Below are positions 1-7,878 of a stretch of 34,384 nucleotides of DNA, piece by piece. Position 1 is the first letter of the stretch. Every line of letters begins with the position of its first letter. The translations under genes were made by a program, and so were the position numbers. Source of the DNA: Candidatus Altimarinota bacterium (lineage in GTDB: Bacteria; Patescibacteriota; Gracilibacteria; UBA1369); assembly GCA_017994125.1 (NCBI GenBank), contig JAGOLJ010000002.1, positions 1-34,384 on the forward strand. The letters are read 5' to 3'. Below the pieces are notes generated by a model. It made no database searches and was not told the origin of the DNA. It saw only the letters and a list, made by a program, of their open reading frames with translations.

Positions 1-258
1 CTTAGGACACAGTTCCTGGTCGAAGCTATCCTGATCACAGTGATTGGCGGCACGATTGGCGTTGTCTTTGGAGCAATAATTGTGACCCTGCTTGGAATCG
101 GGTCAAATTTATTAGGCTATAATTTTCATATGGGCATTAGCCTGGATTCAATCCTTACCGGGCTTGGTGCGGCCATTATTTTCGGCCTTCTTTTTGGCCT
201 TTATCCAGCCAGAAAGGCTTCAATGCTTTCTCCAGTGGAGGCCCTTAGATATGAATAG
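1..258 (+). CDS. ABC transporter permease, MacB/FtsX type (3' end only)
   Basis: This is the C-terminal 85 residues of a membrane permease; the reading frame is open from base 1, so the start lies outside the window. It reads LRTQFLVEAILITVIGG, then a transmembrane stretch, and ends PARKASMLSPVEALRYE. A QFLxEA segment followed by GGxxG and a terminal P-x-x-A-x-x-x-x-P-x-E-A-L-R-Y-E is the hallmark of the FtsX-like permease domain of MacB/LolC-type transporters, which couple cytoplasmic ATPases to mechanical work on envelope substrates. The substrate cannot be judged from this fragment. No plus-strand terminator is obvious after the stop. Confidence 0.85.
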   Translation, partial: LRTQFLVEAILITVIGGTIGVVFGAIIVTLLGIGSNLLGYNFHMGISLDSILTGLGAAIIFGLLFGLYPARKASMLSPVEALRYE

Positions 259-280
259 TTTCATTTAGCTGTCAATACAC

Positions 281-300
281 AAAAACCCCCCGTAAAGGGG
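281..300 (-). terminator. Intrinsic terminator after tRNA-Leu
   Basis: On the minus strand, just past the tRNA CCA end, CCCC and GGGG form a short stem around TTTACG, followed by GG and TTTTT. It is small but correctly placed and has a T-run. Confidence 0.55.
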
Positions 301-304
301 AATC

Positions 305-390
305 TGGTGCGCGAGAGAGGACTTGAACCTCCATGATCTTGCGATCACTGCGCCCTGAACGCAGCGCGTCTGCCATTTCGCCACTCGCGC
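305..390 (-). tRNA. tRNA-Leu (anticodon CAG)
   Basis: A complete class II tRNA cloverleaf can be folded on the minus strand. The 7-bp acceptor stem is GCGCGAG/CTCGCGC with discriminator A and an encoded CCA. The D-stem is GCG/CGC. The anticodon stem CTGCG/CGCAG encloses the loop TTCAGGG, which places anticodon CAG at plus-strand 355-357. A long variable arm, TGATC-GCAA-GATCA, is diagnostic of Leu/Ser/Tyr, and the T-loop is TTCAAGT. CAG decodes CUG leucine codons. It lies between two plus-strand genes. Confidence 0.95.
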
Positions 391-542
391 AGACAATGTT
401 TTCCTTGCATGATTGCGGGCCTATTTTACTTATTGGCAGGGAAAAAATCAATCGAACAATAAACAGAGGCATTCAGCGTTTCAAAAAAATATTTATTGCG
501 CTAAAATACCCGCGAAAGAATTGCATTTATTTTTATCATCTG

Positions 543-998
543 ATGGATAATCTAACCAATGAAAAGGGGATCTATGAACAATCAGCGGGGTTTGTAATCT
601 TAAGGGAAGATAAAAAAGGCCAAAGACTTTATCTTTTACTGCATTATCCAGGGGGGCACATCGATTTTCCCAAGGGCCATATTGAAAAAGGCGAAACCAA
701 AATCGAAGCGGCGCTCCGCGAACTGGAAGAGGAAACCGGCATCAGCAAGGTCAAACTTATGGAAGGTTATAAAGAAAAAATCCATTATTTTTACAAGCAC
801 CAGGGCAAGCTGATGTCGAAAGATGTTTTCTTTTACCTGGCTTTAACTAAACAGAAAAACGTTAATATCTCCTTTGAACACAAGAATTATTACTGGCTCC
901 CTTATGAAGAGGCCCTGCAGAAAATAACTTTTGAAAACTCCAAACAGCTTTTAAGAAAAGCTGAGGAATTCATGCTGCGACATCAAATTAATCCTTAA
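543..998 (+). CDS. Nudix hydrolase, Ap4A-hydrolase-like
   Basis: A 151-residue Nudix protein. The Nudix box is intact at residues 45-67 (G45, E51, R59-E60, E63-E64, G66), matching GX5EX7REUXEEXGU, which binds Mg2+ and hydrolyses a nucleoside diphosphate linked to X. The preceding FPKGHIEKGE resembles diadenosine tetraphosphate hydrolases, so Ap4A or a related dinucleotide is the most likely substrate, although Nudix substrates are hard to predict. The open frame runs upstream through the tRNA gene, so that longer frame is not credible. The ATG at 543 gives the right domain length but has no Shine-Dalgarno. pepA follows 11 bp later and may be co-transcribed. Confidence 0.85.
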   Translation: MDNLTNEKGIYEQSAGFVILREDKKGQRLYLLLHYPGGHIDFPKGHIEKGETKIEAALRELEEETGISKVKLMEGYKEKIHYFYKHQGKLMSKDVFFYLALTKQKNVNISFEHKNYYWLPYEEALQKITFENSKQLLRKAEEFMLRHQINP

Positions 999-1009
999 TC
1001 TAAAACAAA

Positions 1010-2494
1010 ATGGAAATATCCCTGTTAAAACCGGATAAACTGGATAGTCAGAAGATACTGCTTTTGCCTTTATTTGAAGATATTCCTTTCTCACAGTCAG
1101 CCCCCGAAGCATTGCATGATTTACTGGAACTCCGCGCCCAGGAAAAAGATTTCGAAGCAAAACCTGGCCAGTCGCTCACGGTCTTCCCCGATTTCGAAGA
1201 CTTTCCCTCAAAAGTTATCTTGGCGGGTTTTGGTAAATCCTCGAGGTTATCAGGAAAAACCGTTCGTGAAAGCATTGCTGTCGCAACGCGGCATGCTAAA
1301 TCTCTGAAAGTAAATGAATTGTCAGTTTATCTTAATGATCCGCTTAACCATTACGCCCAGGAGCTGGCCGAAGGAATCGGATTGGCCAATTACAATCCTG
1401 CCAAATACCAGACCGGTAAAAACAAACAAGCCAATGAGAAAAAAGAACTAAAGAAAGTGAATTTTATTATCACCGAAAGCGACCGTAAAAAGTTTAAACA
1501 GCTTAGCGAAAGCCTTTTTAAGGGATTAGAACTTTCAAGTTCGGTCAATCTGGTACGTGATCTGGTTAATGGTCCCCATAATTACGTTAACGGAGATTCA
1601 TTGGTAGAAGAATCCATCAAAATTGCCAAAGTCTGTAACGCCAAAGTAACCATTCTGGAAGAAAAAGACCTGGCCCGGCTTGGCATGGGTGCCATGCTTG
1701 GAGTCGGCGGCGCCGGCGAATACGAACCCCGGATGTTGATTCTGGAATATAAAGCCAGCAGGCCCCTTTCCAAACGTCCCATCGTGCTGGCAGGTAAGGG
1801 CATCACTTTTGATAGCGGCGGTTACAATCTTAAACCATCGCAGGCTATGAGTGACATGAAACAGGACATGGCCGGCGCCGCCACCATCCTTGGTGTTTTC
1901 GCCCTCCTTAAAAAATTCAACATCCGTCACCATGTAGTCGGCATCCTTGCCCTTACCGAAAACCTGATTGGTCCTACTGCCCAAAAGGTCAATGATATCA
2001 TCACCGCCTACAACGGTAAAACCATCGAGGTCGCCAACACCGATGCCGAAGGACGCTTAATCCTGGCCGATGCTGTCAGTTATGCTGTCGATAAATTCAA
2101 ACCGGATTGTCTGATCGATCTTGCTACCCTCACTGGCGCCATCATGGTAGCCCTTGGCGACCGTCATGCAGGGCTTTTCAGTAACGATCAGGACCTTACT
2201 AAAAAATTGCGCCATTCTGGCAACCGCACTGATGAACTCGTCTGGCCCATGCCAATCCACCCTGATACAAGGGAAAAAATCAAAGGCAAACTGGCTGATT
2301 ATGTTAACTGGGAGCCTTCAGGCCTTGCCGGCTCTGCCAAGGGAGCTGCGTTTATAGAAGCCTTTGTCGGCAAGACCAAATGGGCCCATCTGGATATTGC
2401 CGGTACCGCTTTTGTAAAAGAACCAAAAAAATATGACCATCCCGGGGCCACTGGGTATGGTGTACGCTTGCTGATGGATTTTTTAGCGCAATGA
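1010..2494 (+). CDS. pepA: Leucyl aminopeptidase (M17 family, PepA)
   Basis: A 494-residue M17 cytosolic aminopeptidase of normal family length. It removes N-terminal amino acids from peptides using two metal ions. The N-terminal domain (about 1-170) is divergent and the C-terminal domain is well conserved. All the metal and catalytic positions seen in E. coli PepA have counterparts: K263 and D268 in GKGITFDSGG, K275, D286, and D345/E347/R349 in NTDAEGRL. Its role is intracellular peptide turnover. It starts 11 bp after the Nudix gene without a recognisable ribosome binding site, and a strong terminator follows. Confidence 0.95.
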   Translation: MEISLLKPDKLDSQKILLLPLFEDIPFSQSAPEALHDLLELRAQEKDFEAKPGQSLTVFPDFEDFPSKVILAGFGKSSRLSGKTVRESIAVATRHAKSLKVNELSVYLNDPLNHYAQELAEGIGLANYNPAKYQTGKNKQANEKKELKKVNFIITESDRKKFKQLSESLFKGLELSSSVNLVRDLVNGPHNYVNGDSLVEESIKIAKVCNAKVTILEEKDLARLGMGAMLGVGGAGEYEPRMLILEYKASRPLSKRPIVLAGKGITFDSGGYNLKPSQAMSDMKQDMAGAATILGVFALLKKFNIRHHVVGILALTENLIGPTAQKVNDIITAYNGKTIEVANTDAEGRLILADAVSYAVDKFKPDCLIDLATLTGAIMVALGDRHAGLFSNDQDLTKKLRHSGNRTDELVWPMPIHPDTREKIKGKLADYVNWEPSGLAGSAKGAAFIEAFVGKTKWAHLDIAGTAFVKEPKKYDHPGATGYGVRLLMDFLAQ

Positions 2495-2580
2495 GTTTCT
2501 GATATAAAACAGTAAATAACTGCAGTAAATCAGCCATAAATTTGGGTACCGGAACTAAAGAATAAAAGATAAAAAACTAA

Positions 2581-2608
2581 AAAAGCCCCACTTTCCGCGG
2601 GGCTTTTT
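2581..2608. terminator. Bidirectional intrinsic terminator
   Basis: GCCCC (2585-2589) pairs with GGGGC (2599-2603) around a 9-nt loop. The stem is flanked by AAAA on the left and TTTTT on the right, so it works in both directions. It separates the convergent pepA and SLH-protein genes. Confidence 0.85.
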
Positions 2609-2626
2609 ATCTTCATTCAGCAATAG

Positions 2627-3967
2627 TTACATTTGCTTGGCACAGATTGCCGATTCGGTTTTTCCTGCAAGCACCATATAATCTGGCATTGTATAAGCTT
2701 TAAGTCCTGCAGCTGCATCATTCAGATCAAGGGACACAAATTCTGCATCCCAGATTGAAAAACATGGACCGGGAGAATTATCTATACCATCAGTCATCAG
2801 CACTAGTTTGGATCCTTCCACTCCCACAGTCCGGAGCAGGCGGTTTTCCTTTTCCGTGTAAATTAATTTTAGTACACCAAATTCGCGCTCATAAGAATAA
2901 ATTCTATTAGTACTTTTCATATCGGGAGCCCATGTCTGGCCTAGGTAATCCGATGTGGAAAAATAATAAAGACCTGCGTCATCCCAGGGGACATAAAAAC
3001 TTTCAATGGTTTCCTTGTTATCTGCCAGTTGCTTTGAAGTAGCATCATCAAGCTTAAAACTATCTGTGGTTGTCAGGGATGAAATAGCTCCACCATTGCT
3101 CTCGTAACTAAAATCCTTGTGGAAAAGGACGGCTCCTTTAACTGGATACTTTTCCATATTTTTTTCCGCAATGTACATCACCCTGAAAATGGCCTCGGCC
3201 AGTTTTCCCCTGGTAAGGCCCTGAGCGGGATAAACCTTGTTGGAGGCATCGGCGTCAATCAGTCCTCTGATTTTGGCGTATTCAACGTATTTCGCGTACC
3301 ACTGGTCTTTAAAAGCGTCGGCGTATGGGTTTGCATCAACCGAAACCTGGTCAAGAACCAGGGGATGAAGTTCGCCCCGGGCACCAGTTAAGCTTTGTCC
3401 GGATGCAGCTTCCTCCTTTAAAAGGCGTGCCACTTCTTCTGCATTGATGACCATTTTCAGCGCTTCCACCAGGTTAACCGTGTTTTCAGGCTTGAAAGTC
3501 GAGTCTGGGTAGCCGCTGACAATACTTTCATTGGATGCCCTGTTAACATAGGGGTAATACCAGGCTTTCCAATCGGTGATATCTTTGTAATCAGCATTTG
3601 CTCCGCTATCTAAAGCCGGCTGTGGGGCTATACCATAGCCTCCAAGGATGATTTTAAGTGCTTCGGCCCTGTTCACAACCTGGTCGGGCTTAAAAGATCC
3701 ATCCGGATAACCGCTGATCACTCCTTTATCGCGCAAGTAAGTAATTGCGTAGTAGTGGGGATTATCCATGGTGACGTCATAAAACGTTTTGATCTGCTGT
3801 GTTTGCTGTGTAGCAATAAGTAAAGGTTCGGCTTCCTGTGTGGTCACCTGCGTCTCCTGTGTTTGCTGGGTTTGATCTTGTGTAACTTGTGTGTCTGCTG
3901 CCAACACCGGCTGGAAAGCAAAAACAAGTCCACTTAAGATTACTGCCCCAACGAGATACTTTTTCAT
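2627..3967 (-). CDS. Secreted protein with three SLH domains and an unknown C-terminal domain
   Basis: 446 residues. A signal peptide (MKKYLVGAVILSGLVFAFQPVLA, cleavage near residue 24) is followed by a Gln/Thr-rich linker to about residue 58. Three S-layer homology domains follow at about 61-110, 125-178 and 213-265. The first two have the typical GYPDGSFKP / GYPDSTFKP motif; the third is diverged (VYPAQGLTRGKLAEAI). SLH domains usually bind secondary cell-wall polymer and anchor proteins to the surface. Residues 275-446 match nothing I recognise; they contain several aromatic residues and two Cys (one in GPCFSIWDAEF, one near the C-terminus). It is transcribed alone from its own promoter and ends at a shared terminator. 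Confidence 0.85.
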   Translation of the reverse strand: MKKYLVGAVILSGLVFAFQPVLAADTQVTQDQTQQTQETQVTTQEAEPLLIATQQTQQIKTFYDVTMDNPHYYAITYLRDKGVISGYPDGSFKPDQVVNRAEALKIILGGYGIAPQPALDSGANADYKDITDWKAWYYPYVNRASNESIVSGYPDSTFKPENTVNLVEALKMVINAEEVARLLKEEAASGQSLTGARGELHPLVLDQVSVDANPYADAFKDQWYAKYVEYAKIRGLIDADASNKVYPAQGLTRGKLAEAIFRVMYIAEKNMEKYPVKGAVLFHKDFSYESNGGAISSLTTTDSFKLDDATSKQLADNKETIESFYVPWDDAGLYYFSTSDYLGQTWAPDMKSTNRIYSYEREFGVLKLIYTEKENRLLRTVGVEGSKLVLMTDGIDNSPGPCFSIWDAEFVSLDLNDAAAGLKAYTMPDYMVLAGKTESAICAKQM

Positions 3968-4000
3968 AACGATAAATTAAGAAATAAAAGTTATTGAAAA

Positions 4001-4028
4001 TTTATACGATAATTATTTATTAAGACAA
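4001..4028 (-). promoter_or_regulatory. Promoter of the SLH-protein gene
   Basis: On the minus strand TTGTCT (4023-4028), a 16-bp spacer and TATAAA (4001-4006) form a sigma-70-type promoter 33 bp ahead of the start codon. Confidence 0.55.
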
Positions 4029-4061
4029 AAAAAACAGCACCCCGCCAAAAGTATTACAAAA

Positions 4062-4991
4062 TCACTTCATCTTCTTGATGAATTCATAGGCATTAAACGC
4101 TGCCGTAACACCTTCGGCAGAAGCTATTATGGCTTGTTTAAAGCCGGAATCGGTTACGTCTCCAGCTGCATAAATGCCCGGTAGATTGGTTTCGACTTTC
4201 CGGTTTATTTTGATCTCCCTGTGGTTATTCAGCTCTACTCCGGTCTGCCCTGCCAGTTCTGAAACAGGGGAATGTCCGATTGAAATAAACACGCCATCCA
4301 GTACAATTTCTTCTCCGGATACAAGTCTGATCTTTTCCACTTTGCCGGTGCCTATAATTTCTGCGATCTGACTGTTGAATTTTATTTCCACTTTGGGATT
4401 ATTGTTAACACGTTCAGCATTAACAGGCTCGGCCCTTAATACATCCCTCCTTACAATCAAATAAACCTTTGCTGCTTTTTCAGCCAAGATCATAGCTTCG
4501 ACCACTGCCGCATCACCACCTCCAACCACCGCTACAGTTTTGTTTCTAAAAAATCCGGCATCACAGAGGGCACAGTAGGAAACCCCTTTGGAAGCAAACT
4601 CTTTCTCTCCTTTTACGCCCAGTTCCAGATGTTTTGTTCCAGTGGCAAAAAGCAGGGTTCTTGTTTTATAGCTGTTTGAAGCGGTTTTAACGATGTAACC
4701 ATGAAAGCCGGTATCATCCTTTTCTGCTTTTTCAATATCCGTTACTTTTTCATTAAAGAACTTTGCGCCGAAAGAAGTGGCATGTTCAAACACGGCAAGA
4801 CCAAGGTCTGGCCCTGATATTTTTTTGATGCCAGGCCAGTTTTCAACATCCTGTGTTGTTGTGATCAACCCTCCGGGCATCTCTCCGATCATGGCTGTTT
4901 TCATATTAAGCCGTGTCGCGTACATTGCCGCACTGGCTCCCGCACAGCCTGCACCAATCGTTATAAAATCAAACACTTCAGGAGTATTCAT
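4062..4991 (-). CDS. trxB: Thioredoxin-disulfide reductase
   Basis: 309 residues, the usual TrxB length. It is an FAD/NADPH flavoenzyme that reduces thioredoxin-like partners. The FAD-binding motif is GAGCAGASAA (13-22), the redox-active pair is C140-A-L-C143-D, the NADPH motif is GGGDAA (157-162) with the 2'-phosphate-binding RRDVLR (181-186), and the second FAD motif is GDVTD (277-281). The start is set at MNTPEVFDFI because the frame upstream overlaps the peroxiredoxin gene and lacks family features. It lies 55 bp downstream of the peroxiredoxin gene on the same strand, so the two probably form a peroxide-reduction unit. The thioredoxin partner is not in this window. Confidence 0.93.
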   Translation of the reverse strand: MNTPEVFDFITIGAGCAGASAAMYATRLNMKTAMIGEMPGGLITTTQDVENWPGIKKISGPDLGLAVFEHATSFGAKFFNEKVTDIEKAEKDDTGFHGYIVKTASNSYKTRTLLFATGTKHLELGVKGEKEFASKGVSYCALCDAGFFRNKTVAVVGGGDAAVVEAMILAEKAAKVYLIVRRDVLRAEPVNAERVNNNPKVEIKFNSQIAEIIGTGKVEKIRLVSGEEIVLDGVFISIGHSPVSELAGQTGVELNNHREIKINRKVETNLPGIYAAGDVTDSGFKQAIIASAEGVTAAFNAYEFIKKMK

Positions 4992-5046
4992 ACGCCAAAA
5001 ATTTAAGTGCATTAAATTTAGCACTGTCCAACCCGCGCCGCAAATT

Positions 5047-5565
5047 TTAGGATTTACCCAAAGTCTTTTGCCCCGGCTTCCAGCCAACCTGGCACAATTC
5101 ACCGCTTTGCAGGGCCTGCAATACGCGCAGTGTTTCATCTACGCTCCTGCCCACATTCAGATCGTGAACAACGCTGTAACGCAGAATTCCATCCGGATCA
5201 ATTATAAAAAGTCCGCGCAGGGCAACCCCTTTATCCTCAATCAGGACTCCATATTCACGGCTTACTTCACGGGTAATGTCACTCATAAGCGGGAAGCTTA
5301 GTTCACCCAGGTCTTTACTCCATGCCAGATGTGAATAAACGCTGTCCACACTGCAGCCAACAACGCGCGCATTTAGTTTCTCGAACTCGGCAAATCTTTT
5401 ACTGAATTCAAGAATTTCCGTTGGGCAAACAAAAGTAAAATCCAGCGGATAGAAGAAGAGCACGGTCCAGCGCCCCTTATAATCAGCCAGTGAAACTTTT
5501 TTGAACTTGTCTTTAACCAATGCCTCAAGAGCGAACTTGGGTGCGGTTTTTCCTACCTGTATCAT
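5047..5565 (-). CDS. 2-Cys peroxiredoxin (AhpC/Prx1 type)
   Basis: 172 residues. It reduces hydrogen peroxide and organic peroxides. The peroxidatic Cys is C47 in the canonical P40-x-x-x-T44-x-x-C47 context ([12 protein letters not shown]). The resolving Cys is C158 in [11 protein letters not shown], near the C-terminus as in typical 2-Cys enzymes. There is one further Cys at 71. The enzyme must be re-reduced by a thioredoxin-type system, and trxB is the next gene downstream, so the pair makes functional sense. The start codon has no Shine-Dalgarno. Confidence 0.93.
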   Translation of the reverse strand: MIQVGKTAPKFALEALVKDKFKKVSLADYKGRWTVLFFYPLDFTFVCPTEILEFSKRFAEFEKLNARVVGCSVDSVYSHLAWSKDLGELSFPLMSDITREVSREYGVLIEDKGVALRGLFIIDPDGILRYSVVHDLNVGRSVDETLRVLQALQSGELCQVGWKPGQKTLGKS

Positions 5566-5610
5566 GTTAAAAAGTTTAAGAAATACATATGACCATCAAT
5601 GTGATGAGTC

Positions 5611-5639
5611 AGTATATAAAAATTCTTTAAGGTTGAAAA
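5611..5639 (-). promoter_or_regulatory. Possible promoter of the peroxiredoxin-trxB unit
   Basis: On the minus strand TTTTCA (5634-5639), a 17-bp spacer and TATACT (5611-5616). The -35 is poor. Just downstream a small inverted repeat, CATCA-ATG-TGATG (5594-5606), covers the expected start of transcription and could be an operator. Confidence 0.35.
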
Positions 5640-6200
5640 CTATTTTTGCTGTGCTTTTCTAAAAAGCTTTTTACGTACCGGAACAAATATGTTTTTACTC
5701 CTTGGGATCAGGTATTTCGTAGGGTCAGCTCCAAGATCAACATATGAATCAGCTTCCTCCAGCAGTTTAGCCGAAGTGGTTTTTCTAAAAGCCATCACTT
5801 CAGCACGCAAACCGCGCGACCGGACATACTTAAGGACTTCAGTAAAATCGCCATCTCCACTTACCAAAACAGCCGCATCAAGTTTGTCGCTCATCCTCAC
5901 AATATCCATGGCAATCCCCACATCCCAGTCAGCTTTTTTTTCACCGCTGTAAAATATCTGCAGGTCTTTTACTTTAACTTCAATCCCAAGATCGGACAGC
6001 GCTTCAAAAAACTTTGATTCATCGCCCGATTCGGATTTTATTACGTAAGCGAATGCGCGGATCAGCCTCCTGCCCGCTACTCCCGTTTCAATCAGGTTTT
6101 TATAGTTAACGTTGGCGTTAAAAAGGGAATGCGCAGAATGATAAAGATTCTGCGTATCTATGAAGATCCCGACCCGCTGGGATATTGGCAATTTGCTCAT
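5640..6200 (-). CDS. NYN-domain (LabA/DUF88-like) putative nuclease
   Basis: 186 residues. The protein follows the NYN/PIN-like pattern: an N-terminal strand ending in an Asp (GIFIDTQNLY, D15), central acidic residues in KADWDVGIAMDI (D91, D93, D99), and LVSGDGDFTEVLKYVRSRG (D116, D118). These Asp residues form the metal site in NYN and PIN RNases, so an RNA-cleaving role is likely, but the target is unknown. The ATG overlaps the TGA of the upstream HAD gene as ATGA (6197-6200), which implies translational coupling. A basic C-terminal tail (KKLFRKAQQK) fits nucleic-acid contact. Confidence 0.8.
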   Translation of the reverse strand: MSKLPISQRVGIFIDTQNLYHSAHSLFNANVNYKNLIETGVAGRRLIRAFAYVIKSESGDESKFFEALSDLGIEVKVKDLQIFYSGEKKADWDVGIAMDIVRMSDKLDAAVLVSGDGDFTEVLKYVRSRGLRAEVMAFRKTTSAKLLEEADSYVDLGADPTKYLIPRSKNIFVPVRKKLFRKAQQK

Positions 6201-7084
6201 ATTCTGAATTTAAGATTATTAACCAGGTAAATGGTCCCTTCAGGACCCTTAAGAATACTGTTATCCGAAAGATCAAACACCGGTAAAGGATAACTGGCAT
6301 TGGGACTGATTTCTCCAACGCAGAAAGGTGTACCAATTTCGCCACTAAGGAAAACAGTATCATTACCGTTGTTTTGTACGGAATCTCCAATTAGTACAAG
6401 TTCAGTGAGCTTTTCACCAAGGTTAATACCGCGTTTTTCCTGCAGAATTTTGGCAAAAGCTTTTACCCCGGTTAATTTATCGCCGTTATAGGGATAGATG
6501 TCTACTCCTGTCCCCGAATCACCAATACGCAAAGCGTTTTTGGCATCAATCATCTGCAGTTTACCTTTTAGTATTTCAGCCATTTGATGGCATGTTTTCT
6601 GAACCTCTTCCAGTGGAGCTGTATATTTGTTTGCAGGCTTAAACACCATGCTTATTTCATTTGTCTTGCTTTCCCCACATAGTTCTTTAACGGAATCTTT
6701 TAACCTGGAAAACATGCCCTGTCTTTGCTCTTCGGTATAAGGATATAAAACTCTATAAATTTCTTCGTAATCATTTTTATCATTATTAAAAGCATAACCT
6801 ATGCCACCGTTTTCACAAAAAAAATACCAGTTTCTCTTGCAGTAATCGGGATTGGAAGAACGGGCAAACACAGGCGTTATTGCTTCCAGCGCGTGTCTGA
6901 GTGTCCGCGCCGTACACATAGCTACGGGAACTTCTGTAGATATCCTGGCCAGCGTCTCGGCCGCAAATGCGGGAATTATCTCTTCTCCAAACACTGTCAA
7001 AGTTCCATCAATATCAAATACGATCCCGGCATACTGGGAGGTCATCGCCTCTTTAAAAAGTTTCAATTTTTCATCATTTTCCAT
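6197..7084 (-). CDS. HAD-superfamily hydrolase, IIB (Cof-like) type
   Basis: 295 residues. Motif I is D24-I-D26-G-T-L-T (nucleophile and acid/base Asp), motif II is T58 in AMCTAR, and motif III/IV includes K203 in YNGDKLTGVKAF and GD234 with D242 in LIGDSVQNNGND. ENGGIGYAFN (91-100) and the long insert between motifs II and III indicate a C2 cap, as in sugar-phosphate and nucleotide phosphatases of subclass IIB. The substrate is not determinable. The start codon lies 6 nt after an extended -10 element, so the mRNA may be leaderless. The stop overlaps the NYN start (ATGA). Confidence 0.82.
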   Translation of the reverse strand: MENDEKLKLFKEAMTSQYAGIVFDIDGTLTVFGEEIIPAFAAETLARISTEVPVAMCTARTLRHALEAITPVFARSSNPDYCKRNWYFFCENGGIGYAFNNDKNDYEEIYRVLYPYTEEQRQGMFSRLKDSVKELCGESKTNEISMVFKPANKYTAPLEEVQKTCHQMAEILKGKLQMIDAKNALRIGDSGTGVDIYPYNGDKLTGVKAFAKILQEKRGINLGEKLTELVLIGDSVQNNGNDTVFLSGEIGTPFCVGEISPNASYPLPVFDLSDNSILKGPEGTIYLVNNLKFRI

Positions 7085-7090
7085 AACTAC

Positions 7091-7099
7091 ATTTTAACA
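7091..7099 (-). promoter_or_regulatory. Extended -10 promoter placed for a leaderless HAD mRNA
   Basis: On the minus strand TGTTAAAAT (7099-7091), then 6 nt, then the ATG at 7084. The expected +1 coincides with the A of ATG. A related GTGTTATAAT element occurs at three other gene starts in this window. Confidence 0.55.
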
Positions 7100-7109
7100 C
7101 AGATAAGTG

Positions 7110-7139
7110 CTGTCAGTTAAAGAAAAAATATGATATAAT
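7110..7139 (+). promoter_or_regulatory. Promoter of the 7174 gene pair
   Basis: CTGTCA (7110-7115), an 18-bp spacer and TATAAT (7134-7139) preceded by TGA, giving an extended -10. It lies 34 bp before the ATG and is arranged back-to-back with the HAD promoter. Confidence 0.65.
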
Positions 7140-7173
7140 CTAAAGATTATATTTATCAATAACCAGCAAAAAT

Positions 7174-7860
7174 ATGAAACCTGCAGGAATAGGCGTGAGT
7201 CATGTTCATGGTCTATCGGGAGGTGTTGAGCACAGTAAGCCAGGAGTTGAAAGAAAAGAGTCTGGAAAAAAAATGAATGACGTTATGATCAGCGATTTGC
7301 GGCAATCTTTTAATTTACAGCTGCAGTATGCGATGCCTGAATCAGGACATAAGGAAGGCCATAAAAAAGTTACGGCTGCCAATACCGGTAGGGAAGTACA
7401 GGAAACCATCGGGATCATAGAAAAAATCAAAAAATTTCTCCAGAACGGAATGCTTCAGGAGGGACTTAATTTTGCGATACTTTCACTGGATGATTCAGCA
7501 AATAAACACCTTTATAAAGCTGTGGCCGGCCTTAGGAAAAGCTGGGACAGCATGTCCAAATCCACCCAGGCCATCTGGCTTTATACTCCTCCCATTGCTT
7601 ACATCATGCAATTTTTTGTTAAATCCGGACTGTTTACCTATAAAGGCGCCCACACCAAAGAAGAGCTCCGTGAAGCCGGGAAGTGGTTAAAACCAACCGT
7701 TAAATATGGCGTCAAAGTTGCTGCTCTAAAATGGCCGGAACTTAAAGAGATCGAACCAATTATTGAACCTTTCTTCACCATGTTAGGCATTCCCAATGAC
7801 ATGTTACTTAAGTCTTATGACGTTTTACAGGAGGAAAGGGCTAAAAAAGGCCGCAAATAA
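7174..7860 (+). CDS. Unknown protein, first of a probable paralogous pair
   Basis: 228 residues; no family recognised. It has no signal peptide. The N-terminus (1-75) is polar and probably disordered. The rest is predicted mostly helical, with a hydrophobic patch in IWLYTPPIAYIMQFFVKSG (residues 138-156). The segment KSGLFT...KYGVKVAALKWPEL...IEPIIEPF resembles KCGFLS...KWGTALAVILQPEL...VVPLLIPI in the next gene, suggesting a divergent tandem duplication. The two genes are 18 bp apart on one transcript from the promoter at 7110. The protein ends in a basic tail (EERAKKGRK). Confidence 0.75.
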   Translation: MKPAGIGVSHVHGLSGGVEHSKPGVERKESGKKMNDVMISDLRQSFNLQLQYAMPESGHKEGHKKVTAANTGREVQETIGIIEKIKKFLQNGMLQEGLNFAILSLDDSANKHLYKAVAGLRKSWDSMSKSTQAIWLYTPPIAYIMQFFVKSGLFTYKGAHTKEELREAGKWLKPTVKYGVKVAALKWPELKEIEPIIEPFFTMLGIPNDMLLKSYDVLQEERAKKGRK

Positions 7861-7878
7861 ATCTTAAACAATTTAATT

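Noticed and set aside
272-472. A minus-strand frame of 66 codons
   Set aside because: It covers the tRNA-Leu gene and its terminator and has no protein-like features.
333-542. A long open frame that would extend the Nudix protein by 70 residues
   Set aside because: It runs through the tRNA-Leu gene and the added residues show no family similarity; the Nudix fold is complete from 543.
4992-5138. Upstream extension of trxB
   Set aside because: It overlaps the peroxiredoxin gene in another frame and adds sequence not found in TrxB proteins.
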